8,814 nucleotides of DNA from Terriglobia bacterium (GTDB taxonomy: Bacteria > Acidobacteriota > Terriglobia > UBA7540), in contig JASHYZ010000439.1 of NCBI GenBank assembly GCA_030042795.1, positions 1 through 8,814 of the forward strand, in the 5' to 3' direction. The position numbers and the translations under genes are program-made. Shown piece after piece: positions 1 to 6,982 of this stretch (position 1 is the stretch's first letter; each line of letters opens with the position of its first letter). Below the pieces are notes generated by a model that did not search any database, was not told the origin of the DNA, and worked only from the letters and a program-made list of their open reading frames with translations.

Positions 1-898
1 AACTCGATCCTCCGGCCACAAAGCGCTCGGCGTTCACGGCGGCTCCGATCACGCCCACTTCGTCGCTGGTAGCAACCACTTCAAACCGGCTGCCCTGCAG
101 GGGCGACATCTTGACGAAATCGTGAAGGTAACGATCAAGCCTGGCCAAGTCAACAAAGCGCGCGTTCTGTCCCCCAACATAGAACTCTCCGGGACCATCC
201 ATGTGAATGCTGGTGGCCGTGGCGGCCGCGAGAGCGCGATGCCACAACTTCACGAAAGCCTCGCACCGGGCGTCGCCGCTCTTGGCGTTGGCAAAGATTT
301 CCTCCGGCTCGAGGTCAAGAAAGCGCAGGCGCATGGCGCGGTGGCCCATGATGCCTTCCAGGTGGCCCCGGCCGCCACAGCCGCAATAATATTCTTTGGG
401 GTCGAGCGTCACCACCGAGTGGCCGCCCTCCCAAATTCCCGGAACCCACGGATAGCGTCCAAAGCCGATGCCGTTGCCGAGAGTCCACGCGCGCACCACC
501 CGGTCCAATTGGCCCCTCGTGGCCGCGATCCCGGCGGCCATTACGTCCGCATCGTTAAAGATCACGGCTCTAGCTGTTACGCCATGTTGGCTGAGCATCC
601 CGGAAAGAGCGGTGCCCAGATCGTATCCCTTAATCTGTTGGAGGTTGGGCGAGTCCTGCACAACGCCCGCGCGAATGATTCCGGGAAAGCCGACGCCCAC
701 AGCGTGTAAGGGTTCGCCTTGCCGCGCTGCTTCGATCAGCTCACAAATGCTGCGCGCGATCTCGTCGGCCGGCATGGCATGAAGCGTGTCGCCCTTGCCC
801 TCGGAGTCGAGCATCCGCAGCGGCTTCACTAACCGGTGGCCCTCGACCAGGCCGACAGCCACGTGTTCGGCCGCCAGTACTCCAACGCTCAGCGCCAT
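1..898 (-). CDS. ROK-family protein (sugar kinase-like), 3' end outside window
   Basis: The minus-strand frame is open from an ATG at 898 to the window edge, giving 299 residues. ROK proteins usually have 300-320, so only the C-terminus is missing. The start is supported by GGAGAGG (plus-strand 904-910) 5 nt upstream. ROK landmarks seen: GVGFPG at 68-73, the phosphoryl-transfer segment FNDAD with presumed catalytic Asp116, the TLGNGIGFG loop at 139-147, sugar-binding E157-GG-H160, and the zinc motif H160-x11-C172-G-C174-GGRG-H179-LE. The last zinc ligand is His where the family normally has Cys. The N-terminal phosphate-binding motif, normally D-x-G-G-T, reads VLAAEH at 7-12, although the following AVGLVEG fits the family. 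Family role: ATP-dependent phosphorylation of glucose or N-acetylated sugars, or sugar-responsive repression. No helix-turn-helix domain is present, so it is not a repressor-type member. Loss of the phosphate loop makes kinase activity uncertain. It lies downstream of sthA with a 281-bp repeat-bearing gap. Confidence 0.85.
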   Translation of the reverse strand, partial: MALSVGVLAAEHVAVGLVEGHRLVKPLRMLDSEGKGDTLHAMPADEIARSICELIEAARQGEPLHAVGVGFPGIIRAGVVQDSPNLQQIKGYDLGTALSGMLSQHGVTARAVIFNDADVMAAGIAATRGQLDRVVRAWTLGNGIGFGRYPWVPGIWEGGHSVVTLDPKEYYCGCGGRGHLEGIMGHRAMRLRFLDLEPEEIFANAKSGDARCEAFVKLWHRALAAATATSIHMDGPGEFYVGGQNARFVDLARLDRYLHDFVKMSPLQGSRFEVVATSDEVGVIGAAVNAERFVAGGSS

Positions 899-918
899 AT
901 CGACCTCTCCAAAAGCCA

Positions 919-1175
919 GAAGACAGGAGACAGAAGTAAGAAGTCAGAAGTAAGAAGCCAGAGAGGAGGCGAAAACAACTTTACGTTCTGGTCGGCCCGG
1001 CCTCGGCCCGACTGGGCCGTCAGTCGCCGGCGACCCGATTGCCCTCGCTGGCCGCTTGTCTCTCTTCACTCGTCGCTTGCTGTCGCTTGCCACTTGTGCC
1101 ACTTGTCACTGGTAAGTCTCCTTCTGCCTTCTGCCTTTTGGCTTCTTTTACTTCTTACTTCTGTCTCCTGTCTTC
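919..1175. repeat. Inverted repeat pair in sthA-ROK gap
   Basis: A perfect 26-bp inverted repeat has arms at 919-944 and 1150-1175. The left arm is purine-rich (GAAGACAGGAGACAGAAGTA...) and a near-copy of part of it follows at 945-960. The 205-bp interior is low in complexity. It contains gtcgcttgc repeated at 1072-1080 and 1082-1090, then cacttgtg and ccacttgtc units at about 10-bp spacing, and tcggcccg at 992-999 and 1003-1010. The right arm ends 4 nt before the sthA stop codon and the left arm ends 20 nt upstream of the ROK start, so the element nearly fills the gap. I see no gene inside it. It resembles non-coding repeat material and could form a long imperfect hairpin in a read-through transcript. 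Its function is unknown. Confidence 0.75.
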
Positions 1176-1179
1176 CGCC

Positions 1180-2568
1180 TTACAGTCTCGCCAACTTGTT
1201 CAACCCGTTAAACGCAGCCGCTTTGTAGCACTCGGCCAGAGTTGGGTAATTGAAAACCGCGTCCACGAAATACTCTACGGTGCCCTTCAGGATCATCACT
1301 GCCTGGCCAATGTGCAGCAACTCTGAGGCTCCCTCGCCGATAATGTGCGTTCCCAGCAGCTCCTTGGTTTCACGATGAAATATCAGCTTCAGCCGCCCGG
1401 TGGTGTCGCCGCGAATCTGCCCACGCGCGATCTCGCGGTAGTAGGCAATGCCCACCTCGTATGGCACATCCTCATCGGTCAATTGCTCTTCCGTTTTGCC
1501 GATAAAAGAGATTTCGGGAATGGTGTAAATTCCATACGGGTAGTTCGCAGGGTTGGAGTGCATCGGAAGGCCAAAGGCATGCGCCGCAGAAATGCGGCCC
1601 TGTTCCATGGATACCGAGGCCAGGCTAGGGAATCCGATTACGTCGCCCACGGCGTAGATACTGGGCGTCTGGGTTAGAAAATTCGCGTCCACCGGAATGC
1701 GCCCCCGGTTGTCCGCTTCGATTCCGGCCGCGCTAAGGTTAAGCTCGTCCACATTACCCTGTCTTCCCACGGCATAGAGAAGCGCGTCGCCCGAGATTTT
1801 CTTCTTACTTTCCAGGTTGGCCACCACTTTGCCGTCCGGGGCCTCTTCCACGCTCTCCACCTCTTCGTTCAAGCGCAGAGTAACGCGGCTATCTCGAAGG
1901 TGGTAGGAAAGCGCTTCGACAATCTCGGCGTCGGCAAATTCCAGCAGGCGCGGGCGCTTTTCCACTAACACCACACGCACACCCAGGGTGGCGAACATGC
2001 AGGTATATTCCACTCCAATTACGCCGCCGCCCACCACAATCATGGTCTTGGGGACTTCGGGCATTTGCAAAATCTGATCGCTGTTCACAATGGTGCGCCC
2101 GTTGACGGGCACCTTCGGGGAAATCGCCGGCTTGGTTCCCACGGCGATGATGACGTTATTGGCCTTGTACTCCGATGCTCCTCGCGAATTCTCCACCCGG
2201 ATGGCGTGGGGGTCAACAAAGCTGGCTCTGCCGGTGATGAGGTCGATTCCATTGCGAGCCAGTTGGGCTTGGGTGACGTCGATCTCGGTCTTGATGACGT
2301 GCTGCACGCGGAAGGCAAGATCCGACATAGTGATCTTTTCCTTCACGCGGTAATTAATGCCGTAGATGCCCTGGTATCGATAGCCTGAAAGGTGAAGCAC
2401 CGCCTCGCGCGTGGTCTTGCTGGGAATCGTGCCCGTATTCACGCACACGCCGCCCAGCACTTCGCGGACTTCCACCACCGCCACCCGCTTGCCGCACTTC
2501 GCCCCCTGGATGGCCGCCCGCTGTCCCCCGGGCCCTGAACCGATCACCAGCAGGTCGTAGTTTTCCAT
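1180..2568 (-). CDS. sthA: Soluble (Si-specific) NAD(P)+ transhydrogenase
   Basis: This 462-residue cytosolic flavoprotein transfers hydride between NADPH and NAD+, balancing the two nicotinamide pools. The N-terminal FAD-binding motif is VIGSGPGG at 8-15. The second dinucleotide-binding motif is VVGGGVIGVE at 178-187, followed by the NAD(P)/FAD domain and a C-terminal dimerisation domain. Two departures from dihydrolipoamide dehydrogenase separate it from that relative. The redox segment is GGVC-VNTGT-IPSK, where Cys42 is kept but the second cysteine is Thr47, so no active disulfide can form. The C-terminal HAHPT-type catalytic histidine motif reads FNYPTLAEC. Both changes are typical of SthA, whose E. 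coli form has GGGC-THWGT-IPSK and FNYPTMAEA. The ending NGLNKLARL also fits the family, and the length matches its usual ~465. AAGG lies about 10 nt upstream of the ATG. A mercuric reductase or another disulfide reductase is unlikely. Confidence 0.93.
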   Translation of the reverse strand: MENYDLLVIGSGPGGQRAAIQGAKCGKRVAVVEVREVLGGVCVNTGTIPSKTTREAVLHLSGYRYQGIYGINYRVKEKITMSDLAFRVQHVIKTEIDVTQAQLARNGIDLITGRASFVDPHAIRVENSRGASEYKANNVIIAVGTKPAISPKVPVNGRTIVNSDQILQMPEVPKTMIVVGGGVIGVEYTCMFATLGVRVVLVEKRPRLLEFADAEIVEALSYHLRDSRVTLRLNEEVESVEEAPDGKVVANLESKKKISGDALLYAVGRQGNVDELNLSAAGIEADNRGRIPVDANFLTQTPSIYAVGDVIGFPSLASVSMEQGRISAAHAFGLPMHSNPANYPYGIYTIPEISFIGKTEEQLTDEDVPYEVGIAYYREIARGQIRGDTTGRLKLIFHRETKELLGTHIIGEGASELLHIGQAVMILKGTVEYFVDAVFNYPTLAECYKAAAFNGLNKLARL

Positions 2569-2591
2569 AGCGACGGTACCTTGCCGTTACC

Positions 2592-2745
2592 TGAAACCCC
2601 TTGGATTCCCGCCTTCGCGGGAATGACGGCGTGGGGAAGGAACCCTCAAAAACGATGTCCCTCTTTCGTGGGTGGACGTCTCTGAAATTGGAAACTCCAT
2701 TTTAGCGCGGTCATTCCCGCGAAGGCGGGAATCCAAGGGGTTTCA
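2592..2745. repeat. REP-like doublet: 36-bp inverted repeat in scpA-sthA gap
   Basis: Two perfect 36-bp arms lie in inverted orientation at 2592-2627 and 2710-2745, 82 bp apart. Each arm carries its own palindrome of the form ATTCCC-N8-GGGAAT (2604-2623 and 2714-2733) with a GCCTTCGC or GCGAAGGC centre. This is the pattern of the dRS3-type repeat known from Neisseria and of similar dispersed repeats in other bacteria. Two hairpins in inverted order around a short spacer is the REPIN layout. It occupies most of the 227-bp gap between the scpA stop and the sthA start. Either hairpin could stabilise the scpA mRNA end. Neither is followed by a T-run, so neither is called a terminator. Confidence 0.85.
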
Positions 2746-2795
2746 CACGCGGCCCATGAACGTCCGCTCTTCGGTTTCAGCTATCGCTCGCACCA

Positions 2796-3746
2796 TCATT
2801 CGCCCTCCGTGGGCGCTTCCACACCTAAGCTTTCCTCAAGCGCCGCTTCGAGCGCGGCACGGTTCGCGCCGGCCATAACTTCGTCAAAGGCCTTCGAACG
2901 CTGAATCGTAATGGGCGCGAACAACTCTTTCTGCCGCAGCAACACGGCGCCCAGGCGCACCAGCTCCAGCAAGGCGAGCAGCAGGGCCACCAGTGCTTGG
3001 CGGGCCAGGAAGCCGGCGGCAAGATCGTCGAGCCGCACAGGAGCACGGTGAGCCCGAAGCACCTCGCGGACATGCTCGATCATTTCGGCCACGGTGATTT
3101 CATCCGCGCGGATGGCCATCGCGGGCCGTGACTTGGCTCGTTCAAGAATCTGGCGGAAGGCGGAGATAAGGTCAAAGACGGAAACTGCCAAGCCAGGCTC
3201 ATCCTCGGCTTCGGCAAACTCGCCGATGCCTGGCTCTGACCACATCGCCTCTTCCACTTCCAGCTTCGATTGCAGCATCTGGGCGGCGTTCTTGAACTGC
3301 TCGTGCTCAAGCAAGCGGTGCACCAACTCGGTGCGCGGGTCCTCCAGCTCCTCAGGCGTAGCATTCGGATCCGGCGGCAGCAGCATCCGCGACTTGATAT
3401 AGATCAGCGTGGCCGCCATGAAGACGAACTCGCCCCCAAGGTCAATGTTGAGCTCGTCGCAGGCGCGCAGGTAATCAAGGTACTGTTGGGTGATGCGCGC
3501 AATGGGAATGTCGTAGATGTCGAGCTCCTGCTTGCGGATCAGGTCGAGGAGCAGGTCAAGCGGACCCTCGTACACCTCGAGTTTCACCGGCGGCGGCCCA
3601 GCGAGGGAACGCGTGGCCCGCTTGCCAGTGGAAACCTCGGTGGCCGCTACCTCGGCGGATGCTGGCCCCGCAGCCGTTGTCCCGGCATCAGGAACGTCCG
3701 TGACGGCAGTTGAACTGACGTCGTGTTCTCCTAGAGGATTCGGCAT
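2796..3746 (-). CDS. scpA: Segregation and condensation protein A
   Basis: ScpA is the kleisin subunit of the bacterial SMC-ScpA-ScpB condensin, which compacts and segregates the chromosome. The protein has 316 residues. The family signature begins at 55 with KLEVYEGPLDLLLDLI, followed by QELDIYDIPIARITQQYLDYL (73-93) and GGEFVFMAATLIYIKSRMLLP (104-124), which form the SMC-neck-binding N-terminal domain. A variable acidic middle covers about 125-215. A C-terminal winged-helix region covers about 251-281 (VALLLALLELVRLGAVLL, then ELFAPITI). The family is typically 240-280 residues. The extra length is a roughly 50-residue Ala/Thr-rich N-terminus with no later in-frame Met before the conserved domain, and AAGG sits 8 nt upstream of this ATG. 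trpS lies upstream on the same strand, 353 bp away. scpB, the usual neighbour, is absent; a REP-like doublet and sthA follow instead. Confidence 0.95.
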   Translation of the reverse strand: MPNPLGEHDVSSTAVTDVPDAGTTAAGPASAEVAATEVSTGKRATRSLAGPPPVKLEVYEGPLDLLLDLIRKQELDIYDIPIARITQQYLDYLRACDELNIDLGGEFVFMAATLIYIKSRMLLPPDPNATPEELEDPRTELVHRLLEHEQFKNAAQMLQSKLEVEEAMWSEPGIGEFAEAEDEPGLAVSVFDLISAFRQILERAKSRPAMAIRADEITVAEMIEHVREVLRAHRAPVRLDDLAAGFLARQALVALLLALLELVRLGAVLLRQKELFAPITIQRSKAFDEVMAGANRAALEAALEESLGVEAPTEGE

Positions 3747-4099
3747 CGATCTGACCTTGACGCCACCTTACAATCGCGTTGGAAGATGTCAGGATTGCCC
3801 TTTGTTTTCAACGAGATCATAGGACAATCCTTCATCTTCACTGCTTTCAACAGCGTATTTATTCGTTGTCAACCAATATTCTATTCAGTCAACCCTTTGC
3901 CAGTGGCACAGGCACTCCTGCCTGTGCTAAATCGGTGTCGTCCGAAAGCCTGCAGCACAGGCAAGAGTACCTGTGCCACCTATCCTCGAATCGCAGAATC
4001 CTAGCAACTCATTGATTCGCCGAGACATTCCAGCTTCGTTCGCACCAAGTTTTTTGTCACCCTCGACTAAGATCGAAAAGGCCGACCCGAGGGCTGGCC
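3747..4099. other. trpS-scpA intergenic region
   Basis: This 353-bp spacer is distinctly more AT-rich than the flanking genes, especially 3790-3900, and I find no credible gene in it. It contains the inverted pair of short hairpins at 3903-3979, listed separately. The AT-rich stretch directly upstream of scpA is the likeliest place for a minus-strand scpA promoter, but I could not fix convincing -35 and -10 boxes there. The end nearest trpS (about 4020-4099) shows no strong hairpin with a T-run, so no trpS terminator is called. Confidence 0.6.
3903..3979. repeat. Inverted doublet of GCACAGGC hairpins
   Basis: Arms at 3903-3928 and 3954-3979 are inverted copies of a 26-bp unit with two mismatches. 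Each arm is itself a hairpin. The left arm has a perfect 9-bp stem, GCACAGGCA and TGCCTGTGC around CTCC. The right arm has the same stem with one mismatch around AGAG. The overall span is 77 bp with a 25-bp spacer. The layout is REPIN-like, but the unit sequence is unrelated to the one at 2592-2745. No protein-coding role is seen. Confidence 0.8.
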
Positions 4100-5140
4100 C
4101 TACGTCTGTCCGACGGCCACCTCCTGCTTTCGGGCCAACCCTACCGCCTCACGCACCTCTGCCATAGTCGCCTGGGCAACTTGACGCGCACGCTCAGCGC
4201 CCTCGTCAAGTATCTGCCACACCTTCTCCGGCTCCTGTTCATACTGGCGGCGCCGTTCCTGGATGGGCGCCAAGCGCCGGTTCAGGCCCTCTACCATGAG
4301 CTTCTTGCAGTCGATGCACCCGATATCAGCCGTGCGGCACTCACGATTCACCCGGTCAATCACAGGCTGATCTGAAAACACCTTATGAAGATCAAACACC
4401 GGGCAAATGTCCGGGTTGCCGGGATCGTACCGCCGCTTGCGCGCCGGATCGGTCACCATGGTGGAGACTTTTTTCCAGACCGTGTCCGGCGGGTCAGACA
4501 GGTAGATGGCATTGTTGTAACTCTTCGACATTTTGCGGCCGTCGGTGCCGGGGAGACGCGGCGTCGGCGTCAGGAGCGTCTGCGGTTCGGGGAAGACGGT
4601 GCCGTAGAGATTGTTGAACTTGCGAGCGATCTCCCGTGTCAGCTCGATGTGCGGCACTTGGTCTTCGCCTACGGGCACGGCGTCTGCCTTGTAAATCAAA
4701 ATGTCAGCCGCTTGCAGCACCGGATAGCCCAGAAAACCGTAAGTGTGGATGTCGCGGTCTTTGATGTTCTCGAGCGCTTCCTTGTAGGTCGGTACACGCT
4801 CCAGCCACCCGAGCGGCGTCAGCATGGACAGAATCAAATGCAACTCCGCGTGCTCGATCACGTGCGACTGCACAAAGAAAGCAGCCTTCACGGGGTCGAG
4901 TCCTGCCGCCAGCCAGTCTGTGGTCATCTGCCAGATGTTGTCCTGCAGGTCGGCGGTGTTGGCGTAATCGGTGGTGAGCATGTGCCAGTCCACTACGCAG
5001 TGGTAGCTCTCGTAGCGGCTCTGAAGCTCCACCCAGTTCTGCAACGCGCCCACCAAGTTGCCCAGGTGCAGCCGTCCCGTGGGACGCATACCGCTCAGGA
5101 TTCGCGGCTTTCTCTTATGATCGGTTCGTTGCTCGGTCAT
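4100..5140 (-). CDS. trpS: Tryptophanyl-tRNA synthetase (four-cysteine, Fe-S-type)
   Basis: This is a class I synthetase that charges tRNA-Trp with tryptophan in the cytoplasm. It has 346 residues, near the family's usual 330-350. The nucleotide-binding HIGH-type motif is GRLHLGN at 22-28 after LSGMRPTG. GEDQVPHIELTREIARKFN (158-176) is the conserved Rossmann-fold segment, and the second catalytic motif is KMSKS at 203-207. A cysteine set C246-x21-C268-x6-C275-x2-C278, with CPVF and GCIDCKK contexts, closely matches the [4Fe-4S] arrangement known from Thermotoga maritima TrpRS, C-x22-C-x6-C-x2-C. The start is the ATG at 5140; no strong Shine-Dalgarno sequence is seen, but the N-terminal length fits the family. 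scpA is downstream on the same strand. Upstream is a 315-bp region with repeat remnants. No T-box or trp attenuator structure is recognisable. Confidence 0.96.
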   Translation of the reverse strand: MTEQRTDHKRKPRILSGMRPTGRLHLGNLVGALQNWVELQSRYESYHCVVDWHMLTTDYANTADLQDNIWQMTTDWLAAGLDPVKAAFFVQSHVIEHAELHLILSMLTPLGWLERVPTYKEALENIKDRDIHTYGFLGYPVLQAADILIYKADAVPVGEDQVPHIELTREIARKFNNLYGTVFPEPQTLLTPTPRLPGTDGRKMSKSYNNAIYLSDPPDTVWKKVSTMVTDPARKRRYDPGNPDICPVFDLHKVFSDQPVIDRVNRECRTADIGCIDCKKLMVEGLNRRLAPIQERRRQYEQEPEKVWQILDEGAERARQVAQATMAEVREAVGLARKQEVAVGQT

Positions 5141-5455
5141 GGGTCGGATGAGAAAAGTGCCGCTGGCGCGCGAGCTACGCGAGTCTTAGCCTTCAGAGGC
5201 TAACTTTAGCACAGGCGGGCGACCGGTTGCTGCGCGATCAAGGGAGAGAAGGAGGCTGGAGTGAGCTTAACGTTCGCCCTGGATTGGGGGTTTGTTAAGA
5301 GACCTGTCGGCAGCGGCTCCACTGGTTGTCGACGAAGTTGGCTGAGGAACTACGCTTGAGTGGGGCTGTGCCTTCTAAAGCCCTGGAGGGGCGGCATATT
5401 TTAGCCCAGGCGCGAGCCCTGGGTTTGAACTCGCAACCTCGATGTTGAGTCTCTG
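5141..5455. other. Intergenic region upstream of trpS with repeat remnants
   Basis: This 315-bp gap lies between the trpS start and the end of the propeller gene, both on the minus strand. It contains a 7-bp-stem hairpin TTAGCCT-tcag-AGGCTAA at 5186-5203, so it would lie in the trpS leader if transcription starts farther upstream. A palindromic cluster at 5379-5423 has the stem CCCAGG/CCTGGG (5405-5410 and 5418-5423) and a directly repeated AGCCCTGG (5379-5386 and 5415-5422). The cluster is about 30 nt downstream of the propeller stop codon. It looks like another dispersed intergenic repeat and lacks a T-run, so I do not call it a terminator. There is no convincing gene. A stretch at 5423-5440 superficially resembles a tRNA T-arm but does not fold. 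Confidence 0.5.
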
Positions 5456-6649
5456 TCACTCGGCCGCTTTCGCGCTATGGATGGCCAGGGTGGCGTCATG
5501 AGGAGGTTCGTCCTCAGCGCCAAATATCCAGACGTTTCCCGGAGAGGGCGCCACTCCAGCGAAAAGAAGATCGGAAACGAAGTCTCCTCTCGTCGGGTCC
5601 GGGCTTGGAACGATCTTCCAGGCGCTGCCATTCCAATGAAGCAAAAGCGTCCCTTGAAATCCCGAACCGCTGGCGGCGAAAGAGGACCCGAACGCCCAGA
5701 TGTCTGTGGGAGAGACCGCCGTTATTCCCAGCAGACGGTTGGATTCGTAAATACTTGTGGGACCTACGTTAGGGCTGGGCACCACCTTCCAACTTGCGCC
5801 GTCCCAGTGCTCGATCAACGTCAAGGTGGCAGCTTCCTGCGGCGGGGGGACGGGCGTGGAGAACCCCACCGCCCAGGCGTCGTTAGGCGCCAACGCCACG
5901 ACGGCGTTCAACTGATTGGCGCCGTTTCCCACGCTCGGGCTTGGTACTGTGGCCCATTCCGTTCCGTCCCAATGCATGGTCAGGGTGAAACTGTCATCAT
6001 TCTCCGGCCCTGAAAATCCCACTGCCCAGGCGTCGTTTGTGGCGTCCGCCGAAGCGCCCAGGAGGAACGCATCGCCAGAAAGCTCGGTGGTGGCTGTCCA
6101 GGAGGTGCCGTCCCAATGCTCAAACAGGAACTCAAGCAGTTGGCCGTCGTCGGCTAATAAGCTCCCGATCGCCCAGATGTCGTCGGACGCGATGGTGGCC
6201 ATCGCTCTCAAATTGGGTTCATCGCCGGACTGGAAGGAGGGACCGGGAAACACGCTCCACTGCTGGCCGTTCCACTGCTCGATAACTTGTCCCGGATTCG
6301 CCTCGCCGATGTTCACCGTCCCGACGGCCCACGCCTCGGTGGGTGAGATATCAGCCACCCCGCCCAGAAAGCTGGTGTTGTCACCATGGATCTTGGGTGC
6401 CGGGAAGGCTGTCCACTTGGTGCCATCATAATGGATCGTCGATTGCCCCACAGCCCAGATATCGTCCGAAGCGGATGCCGAAGCCGCCAGGAGCCCATTG
6501 TTGAAATTCTCATTGGGGGTTGGCACCACTTGAAAGATCGATGACGCGGATGGTGAGGGACCAGCTTGAGCGTCCGCGCGTGGGGCCCATGCAACTATGG
6601 CGCAGATCAAAATCATACTTAGAACGGCGGTGTGGATTTTCGCTTTCAT
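5456..6649 (-). CDS. Exported seven-bladed beta-propeller (WAVG/HWDG-repeat) protein
   Basis: The chosen start is the ATG at 6649 (397 residues) because AAGGAG (plus-strand 6655-6660) lies 5 nt upstream and the next residues form a signal peptide: MKAKIH, a hydrophobic core at 8-21, and the cleavage site ADA|QA after 27. An upstream in-frame ATG at 6748 would bury this signal. The mature part has seven repeats. W-[AI]-x-G motifs occur at 65, 107, 159, 208, 259, 318 and 374. Six of the seven repeats also carry [HQ]-[WY]-[DN]-G-x2-W, at 73, 125, 178, 226, 281 and 338. The seventh lacks it, while an orphan strand FQVVPTPN (39-46) matches WKVVPSPN (287-294), so the N-terminus probably closes the last blade. 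No catalytic residues or anchor are seen. Its function is unknown; a periplasmic or extracellular binding or scaffold role is inferred. Confidence 0.85.
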   Translation of the reverse strand: MKAKIHTAVLSMILICAIVAWAPRADAQAGPSPSASSIFQVVPTPNENFNNGLLAASASASDDIWAVGQSTIHYDGTKWTAFPAPKIHGDNTSFLGGVADISPTEAWAVGTVNIGEANPGQVIEQWNGQQWSVFPGPSFQSGDEPNLRAMATIASDDIWAIGSLLADDGQLLEFLFEHWDGTSWTATTELSGDAFLLGASADATNDAWAVGFSGPENDDSFTLTMHWDGTEWATVPSPSVGNGANQLNAVVALAPNDAWAVGFSTPVPPPQEAATLTLIEHWDGASWKVVPSPNVGPTSIYESNRLLGITAVSPTDIWAFGSSFAASGSGFQGTLLLHWNGSAWKIVPSPDPTRGDFVSDLLFAGVAPSPGNVWIFGAEDEPPHDATLAIHSAKAAE

Positions 6650-6654
6650 CGTGT

Positions 6655-6660
6655 CTCCTT
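6655..6660 (-). promoter_or_regulatory. Ribosome binding site fixing the propeller start
   Basis: On the minus strand this reads AAGGAG with a 5-nt spacer to the ATG at 6649. It decides between that start and the longer frame from 6748, which has no comparable site and would place 33 charged residues before the signal peptide. Confidence 0.8.
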
Positions 6661-6906
6661 GAGTACGCTTGAGGCGTCTTCGAACGAAGCCAAGCCAACG
6701 CTCAGCCACCCGACTCATCCTATCGGGTGTTGGCGTGGCATTTGTCATGGAAATGTCAAAAGTGCGAAGCTGGCTGCGATTGTCCGATTTTCAATGCCTC
6801 TCTGCTTCTCCGGTGTCAGCGCAGACGAGTTCGTTGCAGATTCTGCTAGAGGCTTGGCTGGATGCCACTACCGGAAATTATGGCGCAGACTAGCTGCTCC
6901 AGATTA

Positions 6907-6935
6907 TTGCGCGCCTCAACGGCCCGCTGTATAAA
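6907..6935 (+). promoter_or_regulatory. Candidate sigma-70-type promoter for AhpD-like gene 1
   Basis: TTGCGC (6907-6912) and TATAAA (6930-6935) are separated by exactly 17 bp. The -10 box is a 5/6 match to TATAAT; the -35 box is only 3/6. It lies 48 bp before the chosen start codon of the AhpD-like gene. The in-frame ATG at 6935 overlaps the -10 box, so if the promoter is real that ATG lies upstream of the transcript, which supports the start at 6983. The rest of the 333-bp divergent region 6650-6982 shows no gene and no striking repeat. Confidence 0.4.
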
Positions 6936-6982
6936 TGCGTGCCCGCCCAAAAAGAAATGGGTGGAAACGCAACGGAGGAAGC

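Noticed and set aside
122..709. Plus-strand open frame of 195 codons opposite the ROK gene
   Set aside because: The minus-strand frame has clear ROK motifs and a ribosome binding site. The plus frame is an antisense shadow typical of GC-rich DNA.
5186..5203. Hairpin upstream of trpS as an attenuator or T-box
   Set aside because: It has no T-run, no leader peptide with Trp codons and no T-box sequence. It is a simple 7-bp palindrome near other repeat material.
5415..5445. tRNA-like fragment (minus strand, resembling a T-arm with GTTCAAA)
   Set aside because: The flanking bases do not form a T-stem, acceptor stem or cloverleaf. It overlaps a palindromic repeat remnant.
6650..6748. N-terminal extension of the propeller gene from ATG 6748
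   Set aside because: It would place 33 mostly charged residues before a clear signal peptide, and AAGGAG sits right before the ATG at 6649.
6754..6759. TTGACA on the minus strand as a -35 box for the propeller gene
   Set aside because: No acceptable -10 box lies 15-19 bp downstream on that strand, so the match is probably chance.
6935..6982. Longer start for the first AhpD-like gene at ATG 6935
   Set aside because: It has no ribosome binding site and overlaps a candidate -10 box. The ATG at 6983 has GGAGG at good spacing and gives the family-like N-terminus.
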